Below, piece after piece: positions 37,801 to 47,447 of a DNA stretch of 64,000 nt. The notes beneath the pieces are model-generated. The model worked only from the letters and a program-made list of their open reading frames with translations. It was not told where the DNA came from and did no database searches. The stretch covers positions 1,550,001-1,614,000 of the forward strand of contig NZ_CP051299.1 in the NCBI RefSeq assembly GCF_012530535.1. Direction: 5' to 3'. The DNA comes from Microcella flavibacter. Lineage in GTDB: Bacteria > Actinomycetota > Actinomycetes > Actinomycetales > Microbacteriaceae. Position 1 is the stretch's first letter. The number at the start of each line of letters is the position of its first letter. The translations under genes and the position numbers were made by a program.

Positions 37801-38232
37801 TCAGAACAGGCCCGGGATCACCTCCTCCTCGGTGCTCGAGAACGCCTCCTCCTTCTCGGCGTAGTACGCCTCCCAGGCCTCGGTCGCCCAGATCTCGGCG
37901 CGGTCGCCCGCGCCGATCACGGTGAGGTCGCGGCCGAGGCCGGCGTAGTCGCGCAGCGCCGCTGGCACGGTGACGCGGTGCTGCTTGTCGGGCACCTCGT
38001 CGCTCGCGCCGGAGAGGAACATGCGCACGTAGTCGCGGGCGGCGCGGCTCGTGAGCGGGGCCTTGGTGATCGCCTCGACCTTCTCCTGGAAGGTCGGCCG
38101 GCTGAAGACGTAGACGCAGCGCTCCTGGCCGCGGGCGAGCACGACGCCGCCGGAGAGCTCCTCGCGGAACTTGGCCGGAAGGATGATGCGCCCCTTCTCG
38201 TCGAGCTTGGGGGTGTGCGTGCCGAGGAACAT
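37801..38232 (-). CDS. mraZ: Transcriptional regulator MraZ
   Basis: MraZ is an AbrB-like repressor that binds upstream of its own mra/dcw operon. The 143-residue protein has two SpoVT/AbrB-type repeats: [24 protein letters not shown] and [22 protein letters not shown], each with the DxxGR/DxxxR loop. The frame runs further upstream, but the ATG at 38232 follows GGGAGGG and matches the family N-terminus. Three 10-bp spaced boxes lie about 45-70 bp upstream. Confidence 0.96.
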   Translation of the reverse strand: MFLGTHTPKLDEKGRIILPAKFREELSGGVVLARGQERCVYVFSRPTFQEKVEAITKAPLTSRAARDYVRMFLSGASDEVPDKQHRVTVPAALRDYAGLGRDLTVIGAGDRAEIWATEAWEAYYAEKEEAFSSTEEEVIPGLF

Positions 38233-38277
38233 CGTCGCCCTCCCCCTTCCCATCTCCGGCCTGAAGATCTAGGTGAG

Positions 38278-38310
38278 CTCCACTTTACTCCACTTTGCTC
38301 CACAAAACTA
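38278..38310 (-). promoter_or_regulatory. MraZ-type operator: three direct GTGGAG boxes at the mraZ promoter
   Basis: On the minus strand GTGGAG begins at 38303, 38293 and 38283, an exact 10-bp period, with AAA spacers in the first two units. Known MraZ operators are three or four TGGGN-type boxes separated by 5 nt, so this fits closely. A TAGTTT box (38310-38305) directly before the first repeat may be the -10, placing the boxes over the transcription start. From 38311 to 38474 I see no further gene or clear element. Confidence 0.8.
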
Positions 38311-38474
38311 TGGCGCGGCACCACTGTAGCCCGAACTGGGGGCATCTTCGCCCGATATTCCGCGGAACTCCGGGGTGGAGGACGGTGGAGGGGATTTGGG
38401 CGCCGGGGAGGACGCGAGCATCCCGAACCGCGACGGGGCGGCGATGATGACCGCCAGCCCGGCGCGCGGGCACG

Positions 38475-38504
38475 AAAAAAGGGCCGACCCGGGAGGGCCG
38501 GCCC
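38475..38504 (-). terminator. Rho-independent terminator of the DUF3040 gene
   Basis: On the minus strand a 10-bp GC stem (one G-U pair) with a TCCC loop is followed by six T residues (38480-38475). It lies 24 bp after the DUF3040 stop and separates that gene from mraZ. This is the most canonical terminator in the window. Confidence 0.92.
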
Positions 38505-38528
38505 TGAAGAGGGAGGGGAGTGGAGCGG

Positions 38529-38918
38529 CTAGCGGTCGCCGTCCTGGCGGCGCTCCCAGCGCTCGTTGATCGTGTCCATGAAGGAGCCGCTGCGACGCGG
38601 CTTGCCGCCGCTGCGCGGGGCGGCGCCCGGGCGAGCGGCCGGCTCCGCGGTCGCGGAGCCCTTGCCGGGCGTGATGACGATGAGCACGCCGGCGAGCATG
38701 AGGGCGAAGCCGACGATGCCGATCACGGCGAGCTGCGTGATGACGCCGGCGACGAGGGCGCCGACGCCGCCGATGGCGAGCAGGGCGCCGAGCGCGATCT
38801 GCGTGTAGTTGGGCTTGCCGCGACGACCGGAGACGGTCGCCACGAAGTCGGCGTCGTTCTGGTAGAGATTGCGCTCCATCTCTTCGAGAAGGCGCTGCTC
38901 CTGCTCCGACAGCGGCAT
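38529..38918 (-). CDS. DUF3040-family membrane protein
   Basis: A 129-residue protein of the actinobacterial DUF3040 family. It starts MPLSEQEQRLLEEMERNLY, the family signature. Two adjacent membrane helices (about residues 40-60 and 65-83) and a basic Ser/Arg/Gly-rich tail follow. Function is unknown, but it is usually found near the mraZ operon in actinobacteria. The ATG follows AAGGGG, and TACACT lies about 50 nt upstream. Confidence 0.88.
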   Translation of the reverse strand: MPLSEQEQRLLEEMERNLYQNDADFVATVSGRRGKPNYTQIALGALLAIGGVGALVAGVITQLAVIGIVGFALMLAGVLIVITPGKGSATAEPAARPGAAPRSGGKPRRSGSFMDTINERWERRQDGDR

Positions 38919-38968
38919 GCTGAACCCCTTGATGCTCGGCGCGATGGGTCGTCTCCCACCGCTCCCCC

Positions 38969-38974
38969 AGTGTA
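38969..38974 (-). promoter_or_regulatory. -10 element of DUF3040 gene
   Basis: TACACT on the minus strand lies 50 nt before the DUF3040 ATG in the divergent region shared with the polyprenyl synthase gene. Confidence 0.35.
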
Positions 38975-38990
38975 GGACCGCGCTCCTGGA

Positions 38991-38996
38991 TAGGCT
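38991..38996 (+). promoter_or_regulatory. -10 element of polyprenyl synthase (leaderless)
   Basis: TAGGCT lies 6 nt before the GTG at 39003, with no room for a ribosome-binding site. Confidence 0.55.
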
Positions 38997-39002
38997 AGGC
39001 GA

Positions 39003-40124
39003 GTGCCTGAGAGATTGCGGTTAGTCGACCTGGTCAATGCCCGACTCGACGAGTTCCTGACCGAGCGGGGCAACCACCTGGCGACCATCGCCGACGAGCT
39101 CGACGTCTTCCTCGACGCCAGCCGCGATCTGCTGAGCGGGGGCAAGCGGTTCCGGGCCCTGTTCGCCTACTGGGGCTGGCACTCCGTCGCCGGCACCGTG
39201 CGCCAGGACGACCTGCTCGCCGAGCTCGACGACCACCCCGAGCTCGACGCCGTCATCGACCTCGCCGCGGCGCTGGAGATCTTCCACGCCGCCGCCCTCG
39301 TGCACGACGACATCATGGACAACTCCGACACCCGGCGCGGGATGCCCTCCGTGCACCGCCGCTTCCAGGCCGAGCACGCCCGCCGCGAGTGGGTCGGATC
39401 CTCCTCGGGCTACGGATCCGCGAGCGCCCTCCTCCACGGCGACCTGCTGCTCGGGTGGAGCGACGAGCTGCTCGCCCAGGGCCTCTCCCGCGTCGCCGAC
39501 CGCGGCGCCGCCCGGCGGGCCCGCAGCGAGTTCCACCTCATGCGCACCGAGGTCACCGTCGGCCAGTACCTCGACATCCTCGAGGAGGTCGCCTGGCGCG
39601 AGGCGCCCGAGGAGGACCTCCTCCCCCGCGCCCACCGCGTCGTCACCTACAAGTCGGCGAAGTACTCCATCGAGGCGCCGCTCGCGCTCGGCGGCCTCAT
39701 GGCCGGCGGCACCGACGAGCAGGTCGACGCCCTCCGCGCCTTCGGGCTGCCGCTCGGCGTCGCCTTCCAGCTGCGCGACGACCTGCTCGGCGTCTTCGGC
39801 GATCCGAGCGTCACCGGCAAGCCCGCGGGCGACGACCTGCGCGAGGGCAAGCGCACCGTGCTCATCGCCCTCGCCCGCGCGGCGCTGCCCGGCGGCGCGA
39901 CCCGCCTCATCGACGAGCTGCTCGGCGACCCCGACCTCACCGAGGCGCAGATCCGCACCCTGCAGGCGACCATCCAGGAGAGCGGCGCCGTCGACACGGT
40001 CGAGCAGATCATCTCCCGCTCCGTGGCCCAGGCGATCGCCGCGATCGAGGATGCCCCGCTCAGCCGCTCCGCGCGCGCCGAGCTCATCGGCCTGAGCGAC
40101 CTCGTCACGCGGCGCGCGCACTAG
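39003..40124 (+). CDS. Polyprenyl diphosphate synthase (trans-isoprenyl type)
   Basis: A 373-residue trans-prenyltransferase that elongates allylic diphosphates with isopentenyl diphosphate. The first aspartate-rich motif is DDIMD in HDDIMDNSDTRRGMPSVH. The second reads FQLRDDLLGVFGDP, followed by GKPAGDDLREGKRT. Product chain length cannot be read reliably. In actinobacteria this gene (IdsA/GrcC type) supplies precursors for menaquinone or carotenoids. Start is GTG at 39003, probably leaderless. Confidence 0.9.
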   Translation: MPERLRLVDLVNARLDEFLTERGNHLATIADELDVFLDASRDLLSGGKRFRALFAYWGWHSVAGTVRQDDLLAELDDHPELDAVIDLAAALEIFHAAALVHDDIMDNSDTRRGMPSVHRRFQAEHARREWVGSSSGYGSASALLHGDLLLGWSDELLAQGLSRVADRGAARRARSEFHLMRTEVTVGQYLDILEEVAWREAPEEDLLPRAHRVVTYKSAKYSIEAPLALGGLMAGGTDEQVDALRAFGLPLGVAFQLRDDLLGVFGDPSVTGKPAGDDLREGKRTVLIALARAALPGGATRLIDELLGDPDLTEAQIRTLQATIQESGAVDTVEQIISRSVAQAIAAIEDAPLSRSARAELIGLSDLVTRRAH

Positions 40125-40154
40125 CGCGCCGCACGCCGCGGCCCTCGCGGGCCG
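40111..40154. terminator. Hairpins between convergent polyprenyl synthase and DNA-binding genes
   Basis: GGCGCGC/GCGCGCC (40111-40130) brackets the synthase stop codon, and CGGCCC-TCGC-GGGCCG (40139-40154) follows. Both are symmetric, so they could stop transcription from either side. No U-tract is present. Confidence 0.45.
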
Positions 40155-40195
40155 ACTAGGTCGGTCGGATCCGGCGCCGGGCCGGAAGGCGAGCG

Positions 40196-40534
40196 CTAGA
40201 AGGCGAGCGACTGGGCGACCCGGCGCACCTCGGCCTTGCGGCCCTCGCGCAGCGCGGCGATCGGGCTCGTGCCGAGCGCGTCGTCGTGGCTGAGCATCCA
40301 GCGCATCGCCTCGTCGTCGGAGTACCCGCTGTCGGCGAGCAGGACGAGGGTGCCGCGCAGCTCGTGCAGCGGCTCGCCGTCGCGCAGGAACTCCTCCGGC
40401 ACGACGAGCACCTTGTCGCGGCGGATGCCGAGCAGCTGGCGATCCTCGAGCAGGCGGTGGATGCGGCCCGGTGAGACCCCGAGCATCTCGACGAGGTCGG
40501 GAACGGTCAGCCAGCGGGCGGAGTCAGCGGTCAC
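40196..40534 (-). CDS. Rv2175c-type helix-turn-helix DNA-binding protein
   Basis: A 112-residue protein like mycobacterial Rv2175c, a DNA-binding substrate of the Ser/Thr kinase PknL. The N-terminal winged HTH reads WLTVPDLVEMLGVSPGRIHRLLEDRQLLGIRR, and the C-terminal half includes SGYSDDEAMRWMLSHDDALG. The start is probably GTG at 40534, but the GGAGGG upstream is close and the frame extends further, so the N-terminus is not certain. A PASTA kinase lies 1.6 kb away, which fits a phosphorylation link by inference. Confidence 0.85.
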   Translation of the reverse strand: MTADSARWLTVPDLVEMLGVSPGRIHRLLEDRQLLGIRRDKVLVVPEEFLRDGEPLHELRGTLVLLADSGYSDDEAMRWMLSHDDALGTSPIAALREGRKAEVRRVAQSLAF

Positions 40535-40718
40535 CCCTCCAGGGTGCCATGCGCCGCGGCACCGCTGGAGCATCCCTGCATGTTTCGGGCTTGTTAACTG
40601 GAGCCCCATCCGCCACAGTGGTTGACACCCGTTGTATTCTGTGACCGCGGATGGGGGACATCCGCACGCGCCCGGCACTCCGACCGGCGCACCGCACCAC
40701 CGGAGGGGACGGCGTCTC

Positions 40719-42110
40719 ATGCCCGAGAGCAGCCACGAGAACGATCAGGCGCGCTGGCAGCAGCTGCAGACCGAGGGGCGCGATCGCGCCCGCGCGGTCT
40801 TCGGGGGCCTCGCGCCCCGCGGCGGTGCCGCCTCCGCCCCGACGAGCACCGCGACCGCTCTGGCCTCCTCGCCCGCCCCGACCTCCGCGCACGGCCACGA
40901 CCGGATGCCCGAGCAGAGCCGCGCCGCCGCCCGCATGCGCAGCGCCGCGCGCAGCACCATGCCGATCGTGCTCACGGGCGCGATCGCGCTCGGCATCGGC
41001 CTGACCGGGCCGACCGACAGCGCGCACGCCGCGCCCCGCAAGCCGCTGAGCCCCAAGCCGCAGCAGGCGCTCGGGCCCAGCACGCTGCGCGCCGCGCTCG
41101 CCCACGTCGGCGCCGCGATCGCGCCCGGCGCCCTCGCCTCACAGGCCGTGGCGACGGCCGCCGCGCCGACGCAGTACACCGTGGTCGCCGGCGACACCGT
41201 CAGCGGCATCGCCGGGCGCTTCGGCCTCTCCACCGCCTCGGTGCTCGCGCTCAACGGCCTGAGCTGGAAGTCGACGATCTTCCCCGGCCAGCGGCTGACC
41301 CTCGCCTCCGGCCCGGTCAAGGCCGCTGCCGCCTCGACCCCGGCCGTGACCGGCGGGCAGTACGCGATCCGCTCGGGCGACACGCTCTCGGCCGTGGCCG
41401 CGCGCTTCGGCGTCTCGACGCAGTCGATCCTCGACGCGAACGGCCTCGGCTGGTCGAGCATCATCTACCCGGGCCAGGTCATCGTCATCCCCGGCACCGG
41501 GCCCGCCCCGCTCGCCGATGCCGTGCCGGCCGCCCACATCACGCCCGGGGGCGCCGCGGACGCCGCGATCAGCGCGTCGCCGGCACTGCCGGGCCCGCCG
41601 CCCGCCGCCGCGGCTCCCGCCCCCGCCGCCGCTCCGGCGGCACCGGCCGCCCCCGTCGCGCAGCCCGTGCCCGCTCCCCCGCAGCAGACGCCGCCCCCGG
41701 CCGGCACCATCTCGCCGCTGAGCGGTGAGGGCCGGCAGCACGCCCTCACGATCATCCAGGTCGGCCGCCAGCTCGGCGTGCCCGACTACGGCATCGTCAT
41801 CGCGCTCGCCACCGCGATGCAGGAGTCGTCGATGCGCAACCTCACCTGGGGCGACCGCGACTCGGTCGGCCTCTTCCAGCAGCGGCCGAGCACCGGCTGG
41901 GGCACCGTCGCCGAGCTGCAGACGCCGGCCACCGCCGCGAGGCTGTTCTACGTCGGCCGCGAGGGACTCACCCGCGGTCTGCTCGACATCCCGGGATGGC
42001 AGTCGATGAGCCTGACGCAGGCCGCGCAGGCCGTGCAGATCTCGGCGTACCCCGACCACTACGCGAAGTGGGAGTCGAGCGCCTGGGCCTGGCTCTACGA
42101 ACTGACCTGA
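40719..42110 (+). CDS. LysM protein with C-terminal lysozyme-like (transglycosylase-type) domain
   Basis: A 463-residue probable cell-wall protein. A polar tail of about 80 residues precedes a single hydrophobic segment (about 81-104, ending SAHA). Two LysM domains follow (about 152-195 and 213-257, both with the GDT signature), then an Ala/Pro linker (about 260-335). The C-terminal domain is lysozyme-like, with MQESSMRNL containing the probable catalytic Glu and GLFQQRPSTGWGT. The ATG at 40719 follows GGAGGGG. It probably cleaves or binds glycan strands. The long tail before the hydrophobic segment is atypical for a secreted protein. Confidence 0.86.
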   Translation: MPESSHENDQARWQQLQTEGRDRARAVFGGLAPRGGAASAPTSTATALASSPAPTSAHGHDRMPEQSRAAARMRSAARSTMPIVLTGAIALGIGLTGPTDSAHAAPRKPLSPKPQQALGPSTLRAALAHVGAAIAPGALASQAVATAAAPTQYTVVAGDTVSGIAGRFGLSTASVLALNGLSWKSTIFPGQRLTLASGPVKAAAASTPAVTGGQYAIRSGDTLSAVAARFGVSTQSILDANGLGWSSIIYPGQVIVIPGTGPAPLADAVPAAHITPGGAADAAISASPALPGPPPAAAAPAPAAAPAAPAAPVAQPVPAPPQQTPPPAGTISPLSGEGRQHALTIIQVGRQLGVPDYGIVIALATAMQESSMRNLTWGDRDSVGLFQQRPSTGWGTVAELQTPATAARLFYVGREGLTRGLLDIPGWQSMSLTQAAQAVQISAYPDHYAKWESSAWAWLYELT

Positions 42111-42146
42111 TCCGTGTGGCACCCGGGCCCGCCGCCGCACGCGACC

Positions 42147-42152
42147 TAGAAT
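42147..42152 (+). promoter_or_regulatory. -10 element of PASTA kinase gene (leaderless)
   Basis: TAGAAT lies 7 nt before the GTG at 42160. Confidence 0.55.
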
Positions 42153-42159
42153 CGCTCGG

Positions 42160-44121
<1,962 letters not shown>

Positions 44122-44138
44122 CGCCGGGCGCCGTCTCG

Positions 44139-44171
44139 GCGACCGCGCCGCCCGCGGGCGGGCGCGGTCGC
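44139..44171. terminator. Bidirectional terminator between kinase and DAHP synthase genes
   Basis: Perfect 11-bp arms (GCGACCGCGCC at 44139-44149 and its complement at 44161-44171) surround a GC-rich 11-nt centre. It lies between convergent genes and has no U-tract. Confidence 0.65.
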
Positions 44172-44178
44172 GACCGGG

Positions 44179-45549
44179 TCAGGCCTTGCTGAGCTCCTCG
44201 GCGACGAGGAAGGCCAGCTCGAGCGACTGCATGTGGTTGAGCCGCGGGTCGCAGAGCGACTCGTAGCGCGTGGCGAGCGTCGCCTCGTCGATCATCTCCG
44301 AGCCGCCCAGGCACTCGGTGACGTCGTCGCCGGTGAGCTCGACGTGGATGCCGCCGGGGTGCGTGCCCGCCGCGCGGTGCGCCTCGAAGAACCCCTTGAC
44401 CTCGTCGACGACGTCGTCGAAGCGCCGCGTCTTGTATCCGGTGGGGGTGGTGAGGCCGTTGCCGTGCATCGGGTCGGTGACCCACAGCGGGGTGGCATCG
44501 AACGACTTGATGGCCTCGAGGAGCGGTGGGAGGGCATCCCGGATGGTGCCCGCGCCCATGCGCGTGATGAAGGTGATGCGGCCCGGCTCGCGATCGGGGT
44601 CGAGCACGTCGATGAGCTTCTCCATCGTCTCAGGGCTGGTCGACGGGCCGAGCTTGATGCCGATGGGGTTGCGGATGCGGCGGAAGAAGTCGACGTGCGC
44701 GTGGTCGAGGTCGCGCGTGCGCTCGCCGATCCAGAGGAAGTGCGCGCTCGTGTTGTACGGCGTGCCCGTGCGCGAGTCGATGCGGGTCATCGGGCGCTCG
44801 TAGTCCATGAGCAGTCCCTCGTGGCTGGAGTAGAACTCGACGCGCTTGAGCTCGTCGAAGTCGGCGCCGGCGGCCTCCATGAACTTGATGGCGCGGTCGA
44901 TGTGACCGGCGAGGCCTTCGTAGCGCTGGTTGGCGGGGTTCGCCGCGAAGCCCTTGTTCCAGCTGTGCACCATGCGCAGGTCGGCGAAGCCGCCCTGCGT
45001 GAAGGCGCGGATGAGGTTCAGCGTCGAGGCGCTCGTGTGGTAGCCCTTCACGAGGCGGGCCGGGTCGGCCTGGCGCGACTCGGGCGTGAAGTCGTAGCCG
45101 TTGACGATGTCGCCGCGGTAGGCGGGCAGGGTCACGTCGCCGCGGGTCTCGTTGTCGCTCGAGCGGGGCTTGGCGAACTGGCCGGCCATGCGGCCCATCT
45201 TGATGACGGGCATGGAGGCGCCGTAGGTCAGCACGACGGCCATCTGCAGGATCGTCTTGACGCGGTTGCGGATCTGGTCGGCGGTCGCGCCGGCGAAGGT
45301 CTCGGCGCAGTCTCCGCCCTGCAGCAGGAAGGCGTCGCCGCGGGCCGCGCGGGCGAGGCGCTCGCGCAGCTGGTCGACCTCGCCCGCGAAGACCAGCGGG
45401 GGCATCGTGGCGAGCTCGGCCGAGGCGGCGGCGACGGCCGCGGCATCGGGCCAGGCGGGCTGCTGCTTGATCGGCAGCGTGCGCCAGTGGTCGAGACCGG
45501 CGAGCACGGCGGGATCGGCGGAGATGACGGGTTCGGTCGGATCGACCAC
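44179..45549 (-). CDS. aroG: 3-deoxy-D-arabino-heptulosonate 7-phosphate synthase, class II
   Basis: Joins phosphoenolpyruvate and erythrose 4-phosphate in the first step of the shikimate pathway. The 456-residue protein is of class II (plant/actinobacterial AroG) type, with LLQGGDCAETF near residue 78, the KMGRMAGQFAKPRS block, MVHSWNKGF, and KLGPSTSPE. The start is GTG at 45549 behind GAAGGA. TAGGCT lies about 60 nt upstream, giving a leadered transcript. It converges on the kinase gene. Confidence 0.95.
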   Translation of the reverse strand: MVDPTEPVISADPAVLAGLDHWRTLPIKQQPAWPDAAAVAAASAELATMPPLVFAGEVDQLRERLARAARGDAFLLQGGDCAETFAGATADQIRNRVKTILQMAVVLTYGASMPVIKMGRMAGQFAKPRSSDNETRGDVTLPAYRGDIVNGYDFTPESRQADPARLVKGYHTSASTLNLIRAFTQGGFADLRMVHSWNKGFAANPANQRYEGLAGHIDRAIKFMEAAGADFDELKRVEFYSSHEGLLMDYERPMTRIDSRTGTPYNTSAHFLWIGERTRDLDHAHVDFFRRIRNPIGIKLGPSTSPETMEKLIDVLDPDREPGRITFITRMGAGTIRDALPPLLEAIKSFDATPLWVTDPMHGNGLTTPTGYKTRRFDDVVDEVKGFFEAHRAAGTHPGGIHVELTGDDVTECLGGSEMIDEATLATRYESLCDPRLNHMQSLELAFLVAEELSKA

Positions 45550-45609
45550 GGCGGAACGTCCTTCGAGAGCGGTGGTGGGGTCGTCGGCCGCGCGCAGCGG
45601 CCTCGGTCG

Positions 45610-45615
45610 AGCCTA
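45610..45615 (-). promoter_or_regulatory. -10 element of aroG
   Basis: TAGGCT on the minus strand lies 60 nt before the aroG GTG, leaving a leader of about 50 nt. Confidence 0.4.
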
Positions 45616-45633
45616 GTCGAGCGCGGGAGCCGC

Positions 45634-46323
45634 TCAGCGCGTGTGCGCGGGTCGGCGGTCCTTGACCGTCGTGGCGTAGACGTCGTCGTACTGCTGACCG
45701 CTCAGCCGGCCGAGCTCGTACATGATCTCGTCGGTGATCGAGCGCAGCACGAAGCGGTCGCCCTCGAGGCCGGCGAAGCGGCTGAAGTCGAGGGGCTCGC
45801 CGAACACGACGCCGGGGCGCATGACCTTGGGGATGCGCACGCCGATCGGCATGACCTTCTCGGTGTCGATCATCGCGACGGGCACGACCGGGGCGCCCGA
45901 CTCGAGGATCATGCGGGCCACGCCCGTGCGGCCGCGGTACATGATGCCGTCGGGGCTGCGGGTGCCCTCCGGATAGATGCCGAGCGCGTAGCCGTCGGCG
46001 AGCACGCGCAGGCCGGTGTTGAGCGAGGCCTCGCTGGCCCGCCCGCCGGAGCGGTCGATGGGGATCTGCCCGCTCGCCTCGAAGAACACCTTCGTCATCC
46101 AGCCCTTGATGCCCTTGCCGGTGAAGTAGTCGCTCTTGGCGAGGAACACGACGCGGCGGTCGAGCACGAGCGGCAGGAAGACCGAGTCGACGAACGAGAG
46201 GTGGTTGCTCGCGAGGATGACAGGGCCGTTGCGGGGCACGTTCTCGATACCGCGCACCCAGGGGCGGAACACGGTGAGGAGGATGGGCCCGATGACGAGG
46301 TTCTTCATCAGCCAGTAGAACAC
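45634..46323 (-). CDS. plsC: 1-acylglycerol-3-phosphate O-acyltransferase family protein
   Basis: A 229-residue PlsC-type acyltransferase that makes phosphatidic acid from lysophosphatidic acid or acylates a related lipid. The catalytic motif is NHLSFVD (NHxxxxD), and the second block is YPEGTRS. One N-terminal hydrophobic segment anchors it to the membrane. The GTG at 46323 follows GGAGG with good spacing. The longer upstream reading begins without a ribosome-binding site. TAGGGT lies about 40 nt upstream. Confidence 0.9.
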   Translation of the reverse strand: MFYWLMKNLVIGPILLTVFRPWVRGIENVPRNGPVILASNHLSFVDSVFLPLVLDRRVVFLAKSDYFTGKGIKGWMTKVFFEASGQIPIDRSGGRASEASLNTGLRVLADGYALGIYPEGTRSPDGIMYRGRTGVARMILESGAPVVPVAMIDTEKVMPIGVRIPKVMRPGVVFGEPLDFSRFAGLEGDRFVLRSITDEIMYELGRLSGQQYDDVYATTVKDRRPAHTR

Positions 46324-46363
46324 CGGTGTCCCCTCCTCTCGACTGCGGTCGACGCCGCGCTCC

Positions 46364-46369
46364 ACCCTA
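46364..46369 (-). promoter_or_regulatory. -10 element of plsC
   Basis: TAGGGT on the minus strand lies 40 nt before the plsC GTG. Confidence 0.4.
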
Positions 46370-46395
46370 ACCCCCGATCGGGGGCGGTCCGCGCC

Positions 46396-47349
46396 TCAGA
46401 CCGCGGCGGCCGCGGCGTGGATGCGGGCGAGGTCGGCGGCGCCGACCACCCCCGCGTCGTTGACGAGCTCGGCGACGACGAAGCGCGGCTCGGGGTGGTA
46501 GCCGCGGGCCGGGAGGTGGCTCAGGTAGCTCTCGCGCACCGGGTCGAGCAGCAGATCGCCGGCGATCGACACTCCCCCGCCGAAGACGAACAGCTCGGGG
46601 TCGAGCACGGCCGAGAGGCTCGCGCAGGCCTGGCCGAGCCAGTGACCGAGCTGGCGCAGGGCGTGCAGGGCGCCCGGGTCGCCGTCGGCGATGTGCTCGG
46701 CGAGCAGCCCGCCGTCGAGCGCGCCGGCCCGCTCGCGCGCCGCAGCGAGGGTCAGGCCGATGCCGCCGGCGTCGGCGATCTCGTTGGCCATCCGCAGCAG
46801 GGCGCGGCCCGAGCCGTACTGCTCGATGCAGCCGTGCGCGCCGCAGCCGCAGGGCAGGCCGTCGGGGACGACGCGCAGATGCCCGAGTTCGCCGGCCGTG
46901 CCGAAGCCGCCGCGCAGCAGGCGGTCGCCCGTCACGATCGCGCCGCCGACCCCCGTGCCGATGGTGAGCATCGTCATGTCGTGGGCATCCCGCGCGGCGC
47001 CGAAGCGGAACTCGGCCCAGCCGGCGGCGTTGGCATCGTTGTCGATCGTGACGTCCATGCCGAGGCGGTCGCGCAGACGATCGCGGAAGGGCTCGTTGCG
47101 CCAGTTGATGTTCGGCGCGTAGTAAACGGTGCTCTGCGAGGAGTCGATGAAGCCGGCCGCGGCGACGCCCGTGGCGATGACCTGCTGCCCCGCGCCGAGC
47201 CGCTGCACCATCTCGACCACCGCGTCGACGATGGCGCCGGGGTCGCCGGCCGGGGTCGGGGTGCGCTCCTCCGCGAGGATCACCCCGTCATCAGCGACAA
47301 GCGCGCCCGCGATCTTGGTCCCACCGATGTCGATTCCCACAGCATGCAC
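46396..47349 (-). CDS. ROK-family glucokinase-like sugar kinase
   Basis: A 317-residue ROK protein, most likely glucokinase. It begins with the phosphate-binding loop AVGIDIGGTKIAGALV, and has DNDANAAGWAE with the catalytic Asp, the GTGVGGAIV loop and the zinc-binding CGCGAHGCIEQYGSG. No DNA-binding domain is present, so it is an enzyme rather than a ROK repressor. The GTG at 47349 lies 8 nt behind TAGGCT. It is divergent from the acyl-CoA ligase gene. Confidence 0.9.
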   Translation of the reverse strand: MHAVGIDIGGTKIAGALVADDGVILAEERTPTPAGDPGAIVDAVVEMVQRLGAGQQVIATGVAAAGFIDSSQSTVYYAPNINWRNEPFRDRLRDRLGMDVTIDNDANAAGWAEFRFGAARDAHDMTMLTIGTGVGGAIVTGDRLLRGGFGTAGELGHLRVVPDGLPCGCGAHGCIEQYGSGRALLRMANEIADAGGIGLTLAAARERAGALDGGLLAEHIADGDPGALHALRQLGHWLGQACASLSAVLDPELFVFGGGVSIAGDLLLDPVRESYLSHLPARGYHPEPRFVVAELVNDAGVVGAADLARIHAAAAAV

Positions 47350-47357
47350 GGGAATGG

Positions 47358-47363
47358 AGCCTA
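47358..47363 (-). promoter_or_regulatory. -10 element of ROK kinase gene (leaderless)
   Basis: TAGGCT on the minus strand lies 8 nt before the GTG at 47349. Confidence 0.45.
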
Positions 47364-47403
47364 GCGGGGCTCGTCGCCCCCGGGAGAGCGCCCGTTCAGC
47401 GGA

Positions 47404-47409
47404 TAGACT
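47404..47409 (+). promoter_or_regulatory. -10 element of acyl-CoA ligase gene
   Basis: TAGACT lies 38 nt before the GTG at 47448. The leader contains AAGGAG. Confidence 0.45.
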
Positions 47410-47447
47410 GCGCCGACCACCCGTCCACCGGTACCGAAGGAGCTGCC

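Noticed and set aside
40622-40640. TTGACA and TATTCT as a promoter for the LysM gene
   Set aside because: The two hexamers are only 7 nt apart, not about 17, so they cannot act together. Either may belong to a different promoter.
40535-40718. Possible c-di-AMP riboswitch upstream of the LysM gene
   Set aside because: Such riboswitches are common before wall-hydrolase genes in actinobacteria, but the space is short and I could not find the conserved core. A covariance-model search with a clear hit would change this.
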